Assembly (NCBI GenBank): GCA_008711295.1 | Contig: VUYV01000074.1 | Span: 3,266,797-3,330,796 of the forward strand | DNA: 64,000 nt | From: Anarhynchus alexandrinus | Lineage: Eukaryota > Chordata > Aves > Charadriiformes > Charadriidae | Direction of reading: 5' to 3' | Shown here: positions 23,986-35,502 of the stretch, piece after piece | Numbering within the stretch: position 1 is the stretch's first letter | Layout of the letters: every line of letters begins with the position of its first letter | Made by a program: the position numbers and the translations under genes | Notes under the pieces: generated by a model | Database searches by the model: none | Seen by the model: only the letters and a program-made list of their open reading frames with translations | What the model was told of the DNA's origin: nothing

Positions 23986-24147
23986 CTGTTGCATCTTGTC
24001 TCCCCTTTTAGGTTCAGATGAAATATGTGCTGCTTTTCAGTCTCTCGGCCAACCTGTGGAAAGGGCTGATTTGATCTCACACTACTGTAGCACAATGGAA
24101 GATCTGCAATGAACCGAGTGGGATCACAGAAAGCCAACACGTAGCAT

Positions 24148-24293
24148 CTAGTGCTTGTTTTCCTTCATAATATCCTCATAGGATGGAGGCAACTCAGTTC
24201 CCCCGAGGCTGAACCGGGGGGCAGAAGAGGACATCTCCGCAGTCATGCAGGGGCTCGGAGATCCGGAGAACGGGCACTGGGGCGCTTCACTCG
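24148..24293 (-). CDS. TMEM207: TMEM207 last coding exon
   Basis: 146 bases. The acceptor is a strong pyrimidine tract ending ttccccag, and the stop is TAG. Encodes a Ser/Pro-rich cytoplasmic tail (ASEAPQCPFSG..) ending TELPPSYEDIMKENKH. The PPSY tetrapeptide sits about 11 residues from the C terminus, where human TMEM207 has PPPYEEIVK. The open frame extends upstream across the acceptor, so a naive start at an intronic ATG should be ignored. Confidence 0.9.
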
Positions 24294-26352
24294 CTGGGGA
24301 AAAAGCAAAGCCATAACCATACAGCAGACAGGAGCAAAGAGCAAGTGTGGGGGTGAGAGGGGTGAGCCTGGGAGGAGCTGCCCAACCGCTTGGAAACAAG
24401 AAAGGCATGGATGTAATTTTTGAAGCATGGCATCACAAAGCCTCTCACCACGAACTCCAGATATTGAGAAGTGAGAACAGAGGAATTTGGGTGGGTTTGG
24501 GGTGGGTCCTCCCTGCGGAGACACTGTGTTCGTGACCACCCAGAAAGCAGGCAATACCTCCTCTGGGAAAGGCTTAGTGTAATGACAGACTTAGCTTTAC
24601 TCTTTTTGGAGGGACTGTTGTCTGGCCCTGCCCTCTGGTGCTGCTGGCAACACTCCAGGTCAGCGCTGGGCGCTACACATAGGCATTATAGCCCAGTCCT
24701 CAAAAGCCTGGGTGCTCCTGGGGGAACGCTGAGGGTGGCTACTGCGATGAACAGCACTCGCCAAGACAGATGCCGGGGGGTATCAGCCAGTCGAGCTGCC
24801 TGCTGGGGTGGCTCAAGCAGACCAGCGTGGTCTTGCCTGAGTGAGAAATGCAGGTCACATTTTGGAAAGGGCTGCCTGACGCCAGGCAGTGCCTGTGGCC
24901 ACGTATGTCGGGCTGCTGAGTGCCTCGGCACCGAGGAGAAGGTCCCCCACACCTCCAGTGTTAGCATGGCCAAGCCCCGACTAGGCACCTTTGGGAGACA
25001 CGGACACACATGGACAGCACCGAGTTCAGCTGAAGTTATGGCTGGGAAAAAGTGGATGTGGTTTGCTTCAGCCCTCCAGTCCATGGTCTGAACATCCCCC
25101 CAGAAGATGCCTGAGCTGGGCACCCCACTGTTCACCAGAAACACAGCACCCAGCTGCAGCCCGGCTCCCGCTCAAGCCTGGCTGCCTCTTCTGGGCTATG
25201 GATGGGCCACGGGGAGCCCGCCGGGGCCAGCGGGACCTTGCAGCAGGTATGGAGAGGACTAACCACAAAAGGCATCCGAGCTGCTGAGCGCGAAGACGGC
25301 CAGGGTGCGCCGGGGAGGGAGGCAGCTCCGCCGTTTAAACCAGCACTGCAGGCAGCAGCAGGTCCCACAGGACAGGAGCAAGGCCAGGAAAAACAACATC
25401 AGGAACCTGGGGCAGAGGCAGCAGGGGAGGAACAGTACCATCACCATCTGCAGGCAGCACCGACAGATGGCTGCGTGTCTTCAAATTAACATATTCATTA
25501 ACATCTTTTGCAAATAGCCGTTAAATGTTGCGGTTTCCCCATCAGCGTACTGGACATGATCAAAGTCCCCAGAAACCAATGTCTCAGTGCTGAGTGCTCA
25601 GCGCTGAGTGCTGGCTGGAAATTCAAACATTTCTCCCCCAAAATCATTCATCGGTTTTGCCCAGCTCAGTTGTCGGCGTACAGTGAGGAGGATATGGATA
25701 AATTATTCCCATTAGTCAGTAAAGACAGAACACAGGGATAGCCCAGGAGCAACGCTCTCTAGCTATCACTCTCTCTTAATGCCTTTTTCTCTATAGATCC
25801 ATCAAAGAATATTATTTGCCAGTTTTTCCCTCTAAAACAGATCTGAAACTTACCACACGTACCAGCTGCTAAAGTTTTCATCGCTCTGCCCCATGCACCT
25901 AACAAGGGAAAAATAAAAGGAACTTTCAGTCCAGTGTGAGGGGACCATACTGGCTCCAACGCACGTCTACAACACAAAGAAAAGCATCATTGGTAAGTAG
26001 AGGATTGAGAAGTTTTCCTCCATCAGGGGAACCCTATTACGAGTTCCTCTGTGTAGGTGGGAGCAGACGCAGATGATGTACGAAGCAGTGTGCAACTGGT
26101 TTGCCTTTCAACACTGGCACCCGCCACCAGTGTTTTTGCTGAAAACCCAAAGGGTTGCCAGCTTCCCTTTCCTCTCTTGGAACAAAAGCTAAACAGCCCT
26201 TTCCTGGAAGCCCTCGTTCCTCTGCCGTGCCGGTGTGCCGGGCAGGAGCACAGCACCCCGAAAGAGCCCGGGGTGGGAGCAGCCGCGGGTGAGAGAACGG
26301 AGAGCCACACTCACCTCTCGCCAAGCTCGCAGTCCGACTCAGCGTCTGCTAA
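24148..26352 (-). CDS. TMEM207: TMEM207-like single-pass membrane protein, 5' exon missing
   Basis: Four exons on the - strand (26352-26315, 25898-25854, 25406-25264, 24293-24148) join in frame through GT-AG introns into 123 residues plus stop. In order: a short acidic ectodomain with two cysteines (LADAESDCELGER CMGQSDENFSSWYVW); a helix from FLMLFFLALLLSCG; the juxtamembrane CLQCWFKRR; RRTLAVFAL; and a C terminus with PPSYEDI. Recalled human TMEM207 has the same series: acidic segment with MCVNY, GWYIW, helix, CLQCWLRR, RRTMAVFAV and PPPYEEI. Its mature part is about 117 residues, so length agrees. The PPxY motif is a predicted WW-domain ligand; human TMEM207 has been linked to WWOX binding. 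The signal-peptide exon, expected upstream in phase 0, was not found. The convergent position beside CLDN16 matches mammalian gene order. The protein is diverged, so identity rests on motif order, exon structure and synteny. Confidence 0.88.
25264..25406 (-). CDS. TMEM207: TMEM207 transmembrane exon
   Basis: 143 bases, beginning after ctctgccccag and ending before gttagt. It supplies the third base of a Trp codon, then FLMLFFLALLLSCGTCCC, CLQCWFKRRSCL and RRTLAVFAL. The first 14 residues are the hydrophobic helix; the following cysteines and Arg/Lys cluster mark the cytoplasmic side (likely palmitoylated region, inference). A second AG lies 41 bases upstream but would create a stop codon at the junction. 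Confidence 0.9.
25585..25618. repeat. Short imperfect tandem duplication
   Basis: Two near-copies of a 'gctgagtgct' unit separated by a few bases, inside a TMEM207 intron. Too short for further inference. Confidence 0.5.
25854..25898 (-). CDS. TMEM207: TMEM207 45-base microexon
   Basis: Starts after the acceptor cccttgttag and ends before the perfect donor gtaagt. Encodes CMGQSDENFSSWYV plus two bases of Trp. The SSWYVW end corresponds to human GWYIW at the membrane entry. Its small size means automatic gene finders may miss it. Phase matches both neighbours exactly. Confidence 0.85.
26315..26352 (-). CDS. TMEM207: TMEM207 38-base microexon
   Basis: Starts after gtgttttcag in phase 0 and ends before gtgagtg. 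Encodes LADAESDCELGE plus two bases, which with the next exon's first base give Arg. It corresponds to the acidic segment just after the signal peptide in mammals (SDLPCEEDEM). The open frame continues upstream into sequence unlike a signal peptide, so a real exon boundary at 26352 is preferred. The Cys and acid pattern is the only residue-level support. Confidence 0.72.
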
Positions 26353-29300
26353 CTGAAAACACACGTGTGAATCAGAGAGGGCAGGTATGTGTTGGATTTT
26401 TAAACCAGTAAAATTACTGATCTCGGAGCGGGAAGTCGGAGAGGAAGAACCACCAAGGTGCTGGCTCCTGCAGGGATGAAAACCAGCCCTTCTCCCCAGA
26501 GACCGCAGGGCTGAGCTCTCGCCTCTGCGCATCTCTGGTCGGAGCTAGCCCGTATCAAAACCAGTGGATGACCTCACAGAGAGCTCCATAAATTCAATAG
26601 TTTGCAGATGAAAGCTAGGCCAAGGGGAAAGTGTTTCTTTTGATGTGGAAGAGGGAAGGACAAGAGCAGGGAGATGCAAGCAGGTGTCAGAGACCTGTTT
26701 ACAGAACTGGGCTTCGTTATTCAGAAATGTCTGCTGAAGATGTCCCGTGACTAAATTCTCGGTCTGTAGCTCATTTTCCAGTAGCTAATTGTGAACGTTG
26801 CTGTAAACTGGAGCTGTTTTGACCAGACCTGTGCTCTGCCCAGAATTTTCCTGTTTCTGGGTAGTAGTGGCGCATCATTCCCAGAGTCAGGTTTCAGCTA
26901 TTGCAAATATGTGAACCTGAAACTTGTTTTTCAGGTATATTTTCTACTCTCCACTCAAGCAAGTTTATTTTTGCAAGCCTTGTTGATCTTACCCTCAGTT
27001 TCAGATTACCTGGGCAAAAAATAACTGGAGTGGTTCATCAGTATGATTGAATCAAATTCAATACAATTTTTGGCTGACTCGCGTTAGGTGTGTTAAAACA
27101 CTTGCCCAAATTTGCTACAAAAAACTTCAGATCGGGTATAGAATTGCAGTAACACTGGGAAGCAGAATGAGCAAGATGGAAGAATTTAGATTTATTTCTT
27201 GCAGAAAACTATTAGAATGTAATTTGTAAATCATTACTTCACTTTGAATTTCCTTCTGCGTATATCCAAAATACATAGAGATTGCTGACTTTCTTTGAGC
27301 CAAACTGGAAAGCTCTGTTCTGTATTATAAATTTGAATCAAATATGTATAATTGAGACGTCTCTCACACTACAGCTTTAATTAACAGGACTTCTTTGAAA
27401 GGATTTTGTTGTGCAAAGCTTGTCTCACTGTAAACAGCAAGAAATCACCCCACAAATCTCTGTAATGTGTCTGAGCCTGTGCACACACCGTCTTTTGGTC
27501 CCAAGTTTCACCAGAAGCCTTTAGGTATAATAAGTCTTTCATATAAAACATTATCTATGAAATTTCACGAGCGGTTGAAACCCAAATGAGGAACAGAGAA
27601 AAAGGCAGAAACTTCAGCTCTTCCAGACGTGTCCTTTTAGAACTGAGCTAATTTGCCATGTCACACATGCACCCTGGTGCAGAATACTTTAATTTTTTTT
27701 TGCACTTCAACTGATTATTAGAATAACAGGTCAAAACCAGACAGTTGATTGCTGTGATTACGTGTGCCCTGAGTATTCTTCATGGCTGAATGGCAATCCC
27801 TGGACTCTCTTTTATCATCCTTCAAACTTCCTCAGCAGAACCACCTTAGCATAGTTAAACTGCAGCAAAGTGCATCTGCTCTGAGGCAGTAATCTAGCGA
27901 TGCAGCCAAACACCCACCTGTGCTGCTGAAGACCCATGCTCTTCCATTTCAATATCCATGGACAGAATAAAGGATTAAGGCAGTCACGTTTTCTCTGCAT
28001 TAATTGGAATTGATGTGAACATTAAATCCTCCCCAAATTCATCAAGTCTTCAAAAAATTCTTCCCCCCAAAATAAAAAGGGCTGATGGCTAAACTCTATA
28101 AAAGTTGAAATTTTCCCCCCACAAAATTGCTAAAATCAACCTCGTCCCAGTGAAGGGTTTGGTTACCTGGAAGAAGGTTAAACACAGAACTCCAGTTCCT
28201 GTGATCCATGAAGCGAAACACAAAGCTCCAGGTCTCCACATTACTATCAGGAGAAACGTGGAAAGAGCTTTGTTTGCAGCAGTGTCTTACCCTCTGTAAT
28301 TTGGAGCTTTTAAAACTTCTCTGCGCATCGTGCCTTCAGCCAGAGAACACGTTACCCAATGGCTTCCACGCGCTCCAGAAACTACCGCTAGCCAGGAAAT
28401 GAATTTGGGTTTGCATGGACACACTCAAACAGCTGCTAGAAGTTAAAGGAACACTAGTTTAAGGTCAGCACCTTGCAGTTGTTTCGGCATTTTCATAGCT
28501 GTTCACAAATTCCTGTTGCCGAAGCTTAGTTCCATATTAACCCGCGGCTGTATTTAACAGGACCAGCTACAAATAAAGAATCACCGGAGACCGTATTGTG
28601 ATGCCGTGCTTTCATTGCATGTTGCCTTCAGCTGCAATTCTGGAGTTACAGAAAAAGCAGAGCTACCTCCAACCATCTCCTATGCCCTGCGCCTACCACC
28701 TCAAACAGTGCACCAAGGATGAAGGAAACCATTCCCAGCCTGAGACAACCACCACCGGCACCTCTACTGCTGTTACGCAGCTGCCAGGCCTTGGTTTGCT
28801 AGGAAAATGAGTCCCAAAAAACCACACATCCCCAGTGGTTCTCGTAAGGGATACAAAATTTCATTGCATGACATAAGGACTGATTTGGTGCTAATGCATA
28901 CATCCAGATGACGTAGTTAAATAGAGGTGGAAGATGGTTTGCACCACAGCTCTGATCACCGCAGGATGGACGATCCCGGTTTGTTCGGCAGTCAGTAATA
29001 CATTGTCACTGAAGTTTACAGCCCGTGGCTGAAATGCACCATTAACTGTGGTTCTTCCAGGTTTAACACAAAGGGTGTTGCCGTGAATATGTTTAGCGGT
29101 CACTCCAGAAGTTAAGCATTATGTTGTGATGCCATTACTTCAGTAATGATTGACAAAGCTAAGCTGCTCTTGAGATACACCTCTGTGGCTTTGCTTCAAC
29201 TGAAAGGTCAAGAAGTCTAACCAACTCCGATACACATACTCAACCCAGGTTTGTTATTTATTGTTCAAGTTTTGCATAAACCCAGTCCAAACCCTGGTGT

Positions 29301-32300
29301 TCTCAAATGTTTACTTTCGGCTCACCACTAATTAAAGGCAAGCCTCTGAAACGATGCCCTCTGAGAAAGCATCTCTCATAATGGTGTTAAGTGCATGCTA
29401 CACAATATAAATGGTCTGAACAAGTTGGTGTCCCAGTTCAGACCAATCCGTTCCAATTTTGTTCAACAGTAAATAGCCAAACCAATTTCTTAGCTGTTTT
29501 CTTAAAAGAAAAAGCTCCTGCAGTATAAAAATGTGCACAGCCTTGCTGGGAACCTTCTGACTCTTACAATTTCAGGCTTCAAAGAGATCATCCATCAGTG
29601 AACTAATTTCAGATTTCTTCCTCTCACAATTACTTCCCTCACACCAGCACCCAGGGTACTTCCAATTTAGAGCTACCAAATGGATCATCCCCAGTATTTT
29701 GGGGGGCAGGTACCACAATGAGCTCCTGGTACTGAAAAATAACACATAGCATTTGTTCTGAGTCTATTTCTAGAAGACAAGGGAAAAAATGCAGCTTCCT
29801 GGCCTCAAGGCAAACTTTGAAGTTTTCTGCTGGTTGGTCCCATACAGAGGTTTCAAGTGGTGGTGGCAGTTTGTGGAGCCTGTCCCTGTATTCTCAGTAA
29901 TGATGATGAGAGGAGATGGAGTTGGCTAAGAGGGAGTCCACAAACAACCCTGTCTTTTGCTTGAGGGGTGATCCCGACACTGAAAAGAGCTGCAGCTTCA
30001 GCAGGAAAACTCTCCCTGTCTGTGATCTGCTGAGCAGCTTGAATACATGAATATCATAAAGAGCCCCAGCACTTGCTCTAAGTCAGCCAGGACCTGACAC
30101 CGAAAGCCCAGAGGAGCTCTGCACCGAAACACAAGGTGGGCTGCGACCTCTCCTGCCCGCTCCCTGCCTACAGTGACACTGCTGCCTTCAGGGTTTTGCA
30201 ATACCAAGAGACTCATCTTCTGGGTAGCTCTGTGTCCAAGGGTTATCTCCAGTCTGAGGGATTTTTCTAGGCTTTTCGCCATTCCCCCCATGAGGAGATA
30301 TATGCACACATATGTACACACATACATGAAAGGTAGTCCCTGCTCCCTCCTCCTCATCCACTTACTGATGAAAAGTTTGGTAGCTCCTACATCCTCAATC
30401 AATTATATCCACCTCATCAGTGGACTTGGGAGGCTGCTCTCTGATAGCTGTTAATTCATGGCCATTAGATTAAAAATCTGTTATTTCCTCATCACCTTAT
30501 GTCGTTGCTAGGTGACAAATGCATCTCCCAGGCAGCAACAGGGGCTACTGCAACATACAGCAATTTATGATTGTCCATTATCTCTTTGCTTAAAGTGCCC
30601 GGTCCTTTCGATGGAAGGAAGATGTGCAGTCCTAGGATTGTCCAAGGGGTGATTTTTAGAGTTGCCACAGAAACCACCTCCACTGGGGGCTGGCTTTTGC
30701 TGGGCTTCACAAGAGGCGATGCAAGACTGGGAGATGAGAGGAACTTGGAGAAGGTGATTTAACTTGTCAAGTCTGACAGGGCCGAGGTTGGATTAGGGGT
30801 CTGAATTTCAGGACCTGAGCTCATTCTTGTATGTACGTGCACTGGAAATGGTGGCCTTTGCTTGCTTGAGTGTCATACAATAATTTTCAGTCATGCTTTC
30901 AGTTTAAGCCAAAATTTCAGCGAACACCCTGGGGACCTCTGGATTTTGGTGAGAGTAGGAGGGAATTCAGTGGCAAACAGGAGCCCACGCAGAGCCCCTG
31001 GCAGCTCATAAGCACAGCTAGCAGCTTAAACCTCTTTAGAGCTCTCCTTAGCTGCCTTCAGAGCATTTGATGGCTGCTGGGTACAACTTTTGGGAGAGCA
31101 ATCACCTTGCTAAGCTCTGACCAGCCTCCCAGAACAATCCAGAATGGGACTGTGAAAGACTTTTCCAGAAAGAAAGCAAGGAAGGAGAGCAGCAGGAGAA
31201 GTGGGACAGATACAGGAAAAGACACGTGACAGGATGGAGAATACAGAGAGACGTGATGTGGGAGACAAGGAAAGGCAGGACAGCCCTGCTCTCTACATTA
31301 AGGTTGACTGACAAGAGTTAATTAAGGATGTGTTGGCTTTTTTATTTTGCGGTGTTTTCACATCACCACCACAATCAATTTTTCCTCCAGCCCAAGTCTG
31401 CTGGGAGCTCTTCCCTCCCTATTCGACTTCGCCGCTGTAGCTGGCTCAGTCTTTGCTTTTGCAGCTGCATCCTCGGCATCTGGGCTCAGCCAGGCTGCGA
31501 TCACCCCGGCTGCTATCGTCCCTCCCAGCCTGTCCTGGGAAGACTCAGGACAAGTAAACTGAGTTTAGCCAAAGAGCAAGGTAACAGGGAGGACTGAGGA
31601 TTGAGCATTGCCTCTCTGCAACAGGAGAACTAAAGCAGCTTTGATCTCTTCCTCGCAAAATGAAAGCTGCAAGAAGATGCTTGCTCCCTACAAACACACT
31701 GAGATTAGTAGATCCAGCGCTGGGGAGAGCTATTTAAGCTAATGGCCAGTGCTGGCATGGGCACAAATGGGAGCAAACTGGCCATGAATAAATTGAGGCT
31801 GGAAATGCAAAGAAGGTTCACTCCATCCGGAGCAGCGAGGTTGTGCAGCATCTTGTCCGTGGGAGGAATGTGGGCACAAAACCAAACGGCTCCCGGGATG
31901 GAAGTCATCAAGCGCCCACAGGGGATGTAACCGCTTCAACGGGACTTGCTGACCCAGGGAGTCCTTTCCCACCCCATGGAAACCACCCCAGTTGGTCCTT
32001 AGACCCTCAAACCCATCCGCATGCACAGGAGTCAGCCAACGCAGCCCCGGGCTTGCGTGAGTGAGGAAGGATGAACTCTTTAAAACAAGCCTTGGTAGAG
32101 CTGGCACAGCCTGTTGTCTTTCAAAGGGATTATAACTAGTTGCTGCTCGCTGATGAATACGGCCCTTTGTGAGCCTGTGCGGGGGACGTGCTGCACAGGG
32201 GGAAGGAAAGACTCTGGGCACTGATTTAAATGAGTGCAAACAAGGATGACATTGTTCTGCTGCATCCTCCCCAGGAGCACGGCTTTGCAGGTCACCCTCA

Positions 32301-33149
32301 GATCTGAGGCAACTGCAGCTACCTCCACTGTTTTGGATCATCCAGAGCACCCTGTTGTTTGTCTTGGTGTATCAGGAGGGAAAATCCAGCAGAGAATGGG
32401 GTCAGTGAAGCCTTTTGCCTGACAGAAAGCTAAAGGAAAAAGGAAACTCCTTTTAGGTTAGTTACTTGTAAAAGGGGTTTCCTCTATATGTGCGTGCCTA
32501 TCCCAGACTGAGATCTACAGAAATCTCTCTTCAATACAGAGGTGTTCATGGAGACCTCAAATCCTTAAATCACACGTTCATGGGACATCAAAACTTTAAA
32601 ACTATCCAAAGTATGAAGTCCACTGAACTGTTGTGAGAAATTGCTGTGAATTGTCCAAATATCCTTGTTCCAACCCTATAATGAACACCTGAAATAGGTA
32701 CTGCAACAACTAAAATATTGACCATACATGAAAGGACTTAGGCAGGAGCTTTCTTGCTCTGGAATTCACAGGGGGAAGAAACTTTGAGAAGTGCACCTTT
32801 CCAGCTAGCGTCTTGTGTATGCCAATGCTCTGGTACCAACTCTGCTCTCACCATTAAAAACAGAAAACAGCGTGCAGTGTTTTACAGACAGCTGTGTTGT
32901 GGTGGGGCAATGGGAAGCCGAAAGAATTTAAAGAAGTGATTTGGTGTGTGTCCTGTCATTCTCCGCTCCCAGCTGAGTTTTGTTTTGAAAACCTAAGTTG
33001 GATCCTAAAAAGAAAATAAGTGCCAAACTAACAGGATTTGGGCTAAACCTAGCAGTTGTTTGGGTTTATGGGAGAATTCAGAGCTCAGAATTACATTTTA
33101 AGGTCTACTGCACCTGAAGAATAAATGGTAGATTGGCTTCTCTTATTTC

Positions 33150-33255
33150 TGGCTCGGACATTAGGACTTGAGATAATTCCCAGCTCTGCCACTGACTTCC
33201 CACATAGCCACGAACTTCTGTGTATCACAGCCCACCTGGAAAAAGGGTGTAAGAG
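33150..33255 (+). repeat. MIR SINE fragment
   Basis: 'taattcccagctctgccac' followed by 'tgacttcc', 'cacgaacttctgtgtatca' and 'cacctggaaaaaggg' follows MIR core order (cctggctctgccacttact, tgtgacc, tctgtgcctcag, tctgtaaaatggg). Diverged, forward orientation. Confidence 0.6.
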
Positions 33256-34801
33256 ACCTTTTTATCTCACAAGCTCTCCAGACAGGCTCTGTACCTCCAA
33301 CAGAGCATGTCAGAAATCAGTTCAAAGGGCTGGATAACCCTCAAGACTTGAGGAACAGAAAAGTAGAAGTACGGATAAAGCTGATAAAATTAAAAGCAGC
33401 TTGAATAAAGAGAAAGACGAAGTATACCAGAAATACAGTCAAAGTAATCACCAGCAGAAATTTTCCCCTTTGGTTTTTTCATGTGAAATTGAAGCTGATT
33501 ACAGCTACTTGAATCCTGAAGTCTGCTGCTGGTTCTTCATGTTCAAACCAGTCCTCTTACTTTTAATCAGTTAAAATTGTATTTGTATTTTAATCATTAG
33601 AAATTATATTTGGGTTTTAATTCTTTTTCTTAATTTCTCTGCTTTTTCCGTTACTCTGTTGCCAGGAGCTAAGAAATTACAGTTAAAAAATTAAATGTCT
33701 TTTGTATTTTAATCCCTGTAATTTACTTAGCTGCTGGATGTAAAAAGACAAAAGGAGAATAAATTGCTTGAAAGCAGATAGAGGCTTCATTTTCCCCTGC
33801 CTTTGAGTTACTGATATCACATTGGACACCACATGGGAGGTTTTGGCTGAGAAATTAGCATGAGAATATCTGGCACATCCTGAAACACATTTTCAAGTCA
33901 ATTTTCCAGGCAGAAGCACTTAGCAGTGAATGCTGAAATACATCACACTGCGGGTCATTATCAGCTGGTACATGCACTTCTTAGCCAAGAAACCCCCCAA
34001 TCCGGGGGTTCGCTCTGCAAGAAGGGCCATATGGGCACAGGGACATATACATGTCTCTTGGTGCCCCCAGCAACACCCAGACCCTGGGCACAAAAGGCTC
34101 GATGTGCTGTGCCCTTAAGTGAAGACACTTGCTGGCATTTCAGCCTAAAGCTTTCCCAGATTTTCCAAATATCTAGTGACTGCTGCCACAGGTGATTGCT
34201 TATAGCTTTATTGTGCATCTTGAACTCGTGCCCATTGCCTTTTATGGGTTTATTTTGAATTGTTGGGAGCCTCAGGTGCAATCTGTCCCCAAGGACCCAC
34301 AGCCCACCTGGGTTCCAGGCAGGGAAAAGCAATGATTTCAGACCCTTATTTCTTGCAGGCACTCAGCTCAGAACAGGCTGCAGCTAAATGCCCGCACATC
34401 CAGAATTAGGGAAAGCTCACATCAGCGCTTATGGATTCAAGAAACGCAGCAACAGTGGGCTGCTCTCTAAAGTTCCTCCTGTGACAGGTGAAAATTCAAA
34501 TGCTCTTCCTGGGAACATGGCGAGTTGATGCTTGGGGGGAGATGCTGTGTACTCACCTGCCTTGTGCTCCCCAAGCATACTGCAGCAGTGTTGGTGGGAT
34601 CAGGGTAGGGATGAGATGATGAGGCTCCTCTGGGTTTGCTCCCCCTCTGCATCAGCCTCTGGTCACTGCTGCCCTCCGGCCACCCAGCTCAGCTCACCTC
34701 CTCTCCAGGCTGGTGCCAGGGTGAGAAATGCTGGTTTAGAAGACCAGATGGAGAGCTCGCATCTTCCTCCCTGCTCTCCAGGAGTTTGCTGCATGTATAA
34801 A

Positions 34802-34816
34802 CAGAGAGAGAGAGAA
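34802..34816. repeat. (GA)n simple repeat
   Basis: Short GA dinucleotide run; about seven units. Confidence 0.7.
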
Positions 34817-35439
34817 GGGGTATTCTTCCAGGGCAGACAGGGATTGCAAATAAGACCGTGCAAGAGGCATGCTTAGCACAGCCCTTTCTCCCCCTCAACT
34901 TGCAAATCCCCCACCAGCTTTACTATTTCACTTAATCTCCCAGTTTTATATCTTCCCCTGGTAATATGCCTGAAGAACACACTCCTGTTTTTAAATTCAA
35001 CACATTCAATCAGACAGGCTCTGCACACTTCTTTCTTTTAACCTGTCCCTTAAAACTCACCCTTTGATTTCCCCACTGACTCCAGCTGCTGCTCCCTCAA
35101 TTTCCCTCTGGCCAGGCAGTATCTTCCTGGCAATATGAATCTTCCCAAGCTCCCCTCCCCTCCCTAGAGGTCTGGCTCAAATTCATCAGAAAGCTTTAGC
35201 CTGCCCCGAAGCAGGTTTTTGTAATCCCCCCATCTCCCACAGGCCTTTGCAGATCTGGAAGAAAAAGGTGCAAACACTCAGAGCTAACCTTAAATCAGGT
35301 GAGGGTGATTGCATAGGACCTATTCAGTAGGAGGGGAAAATAATATCTCCCCCCTTTGTACTGATGATAATCTCTCTCTTTTAGGGTGAACAAACTCCAA
35401 CTGGCTACTTTTGTAAACTTTTTCCTTGTATTTGCAGTT

Positions 35440-35502
35440 GATTATTTTTTGTGCTGTAATAGCACTTAGATGTGCTAGGGGCTGTATAAATGTAAGACTC
35501 CT
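35440..35502. repeat. Ancient amniote interspersed-repeat fragment
   Basis: 'gtgctgtaatagcacttag' followed by 'tgtgctaggggctgtataa' resembles a repeat common in bird and reptile genomes (tagcgcctag .. tgtgctaggcgctgtacaaa), with an internal deletion. Family name uncertain. Confidence 0.45.

Noticed and set aside
31739..32350. 203-codon - strand open frame
   Set aside because: No family resemblance, no splice sites or neighbouring exons, and composition like the surrounding DNA.
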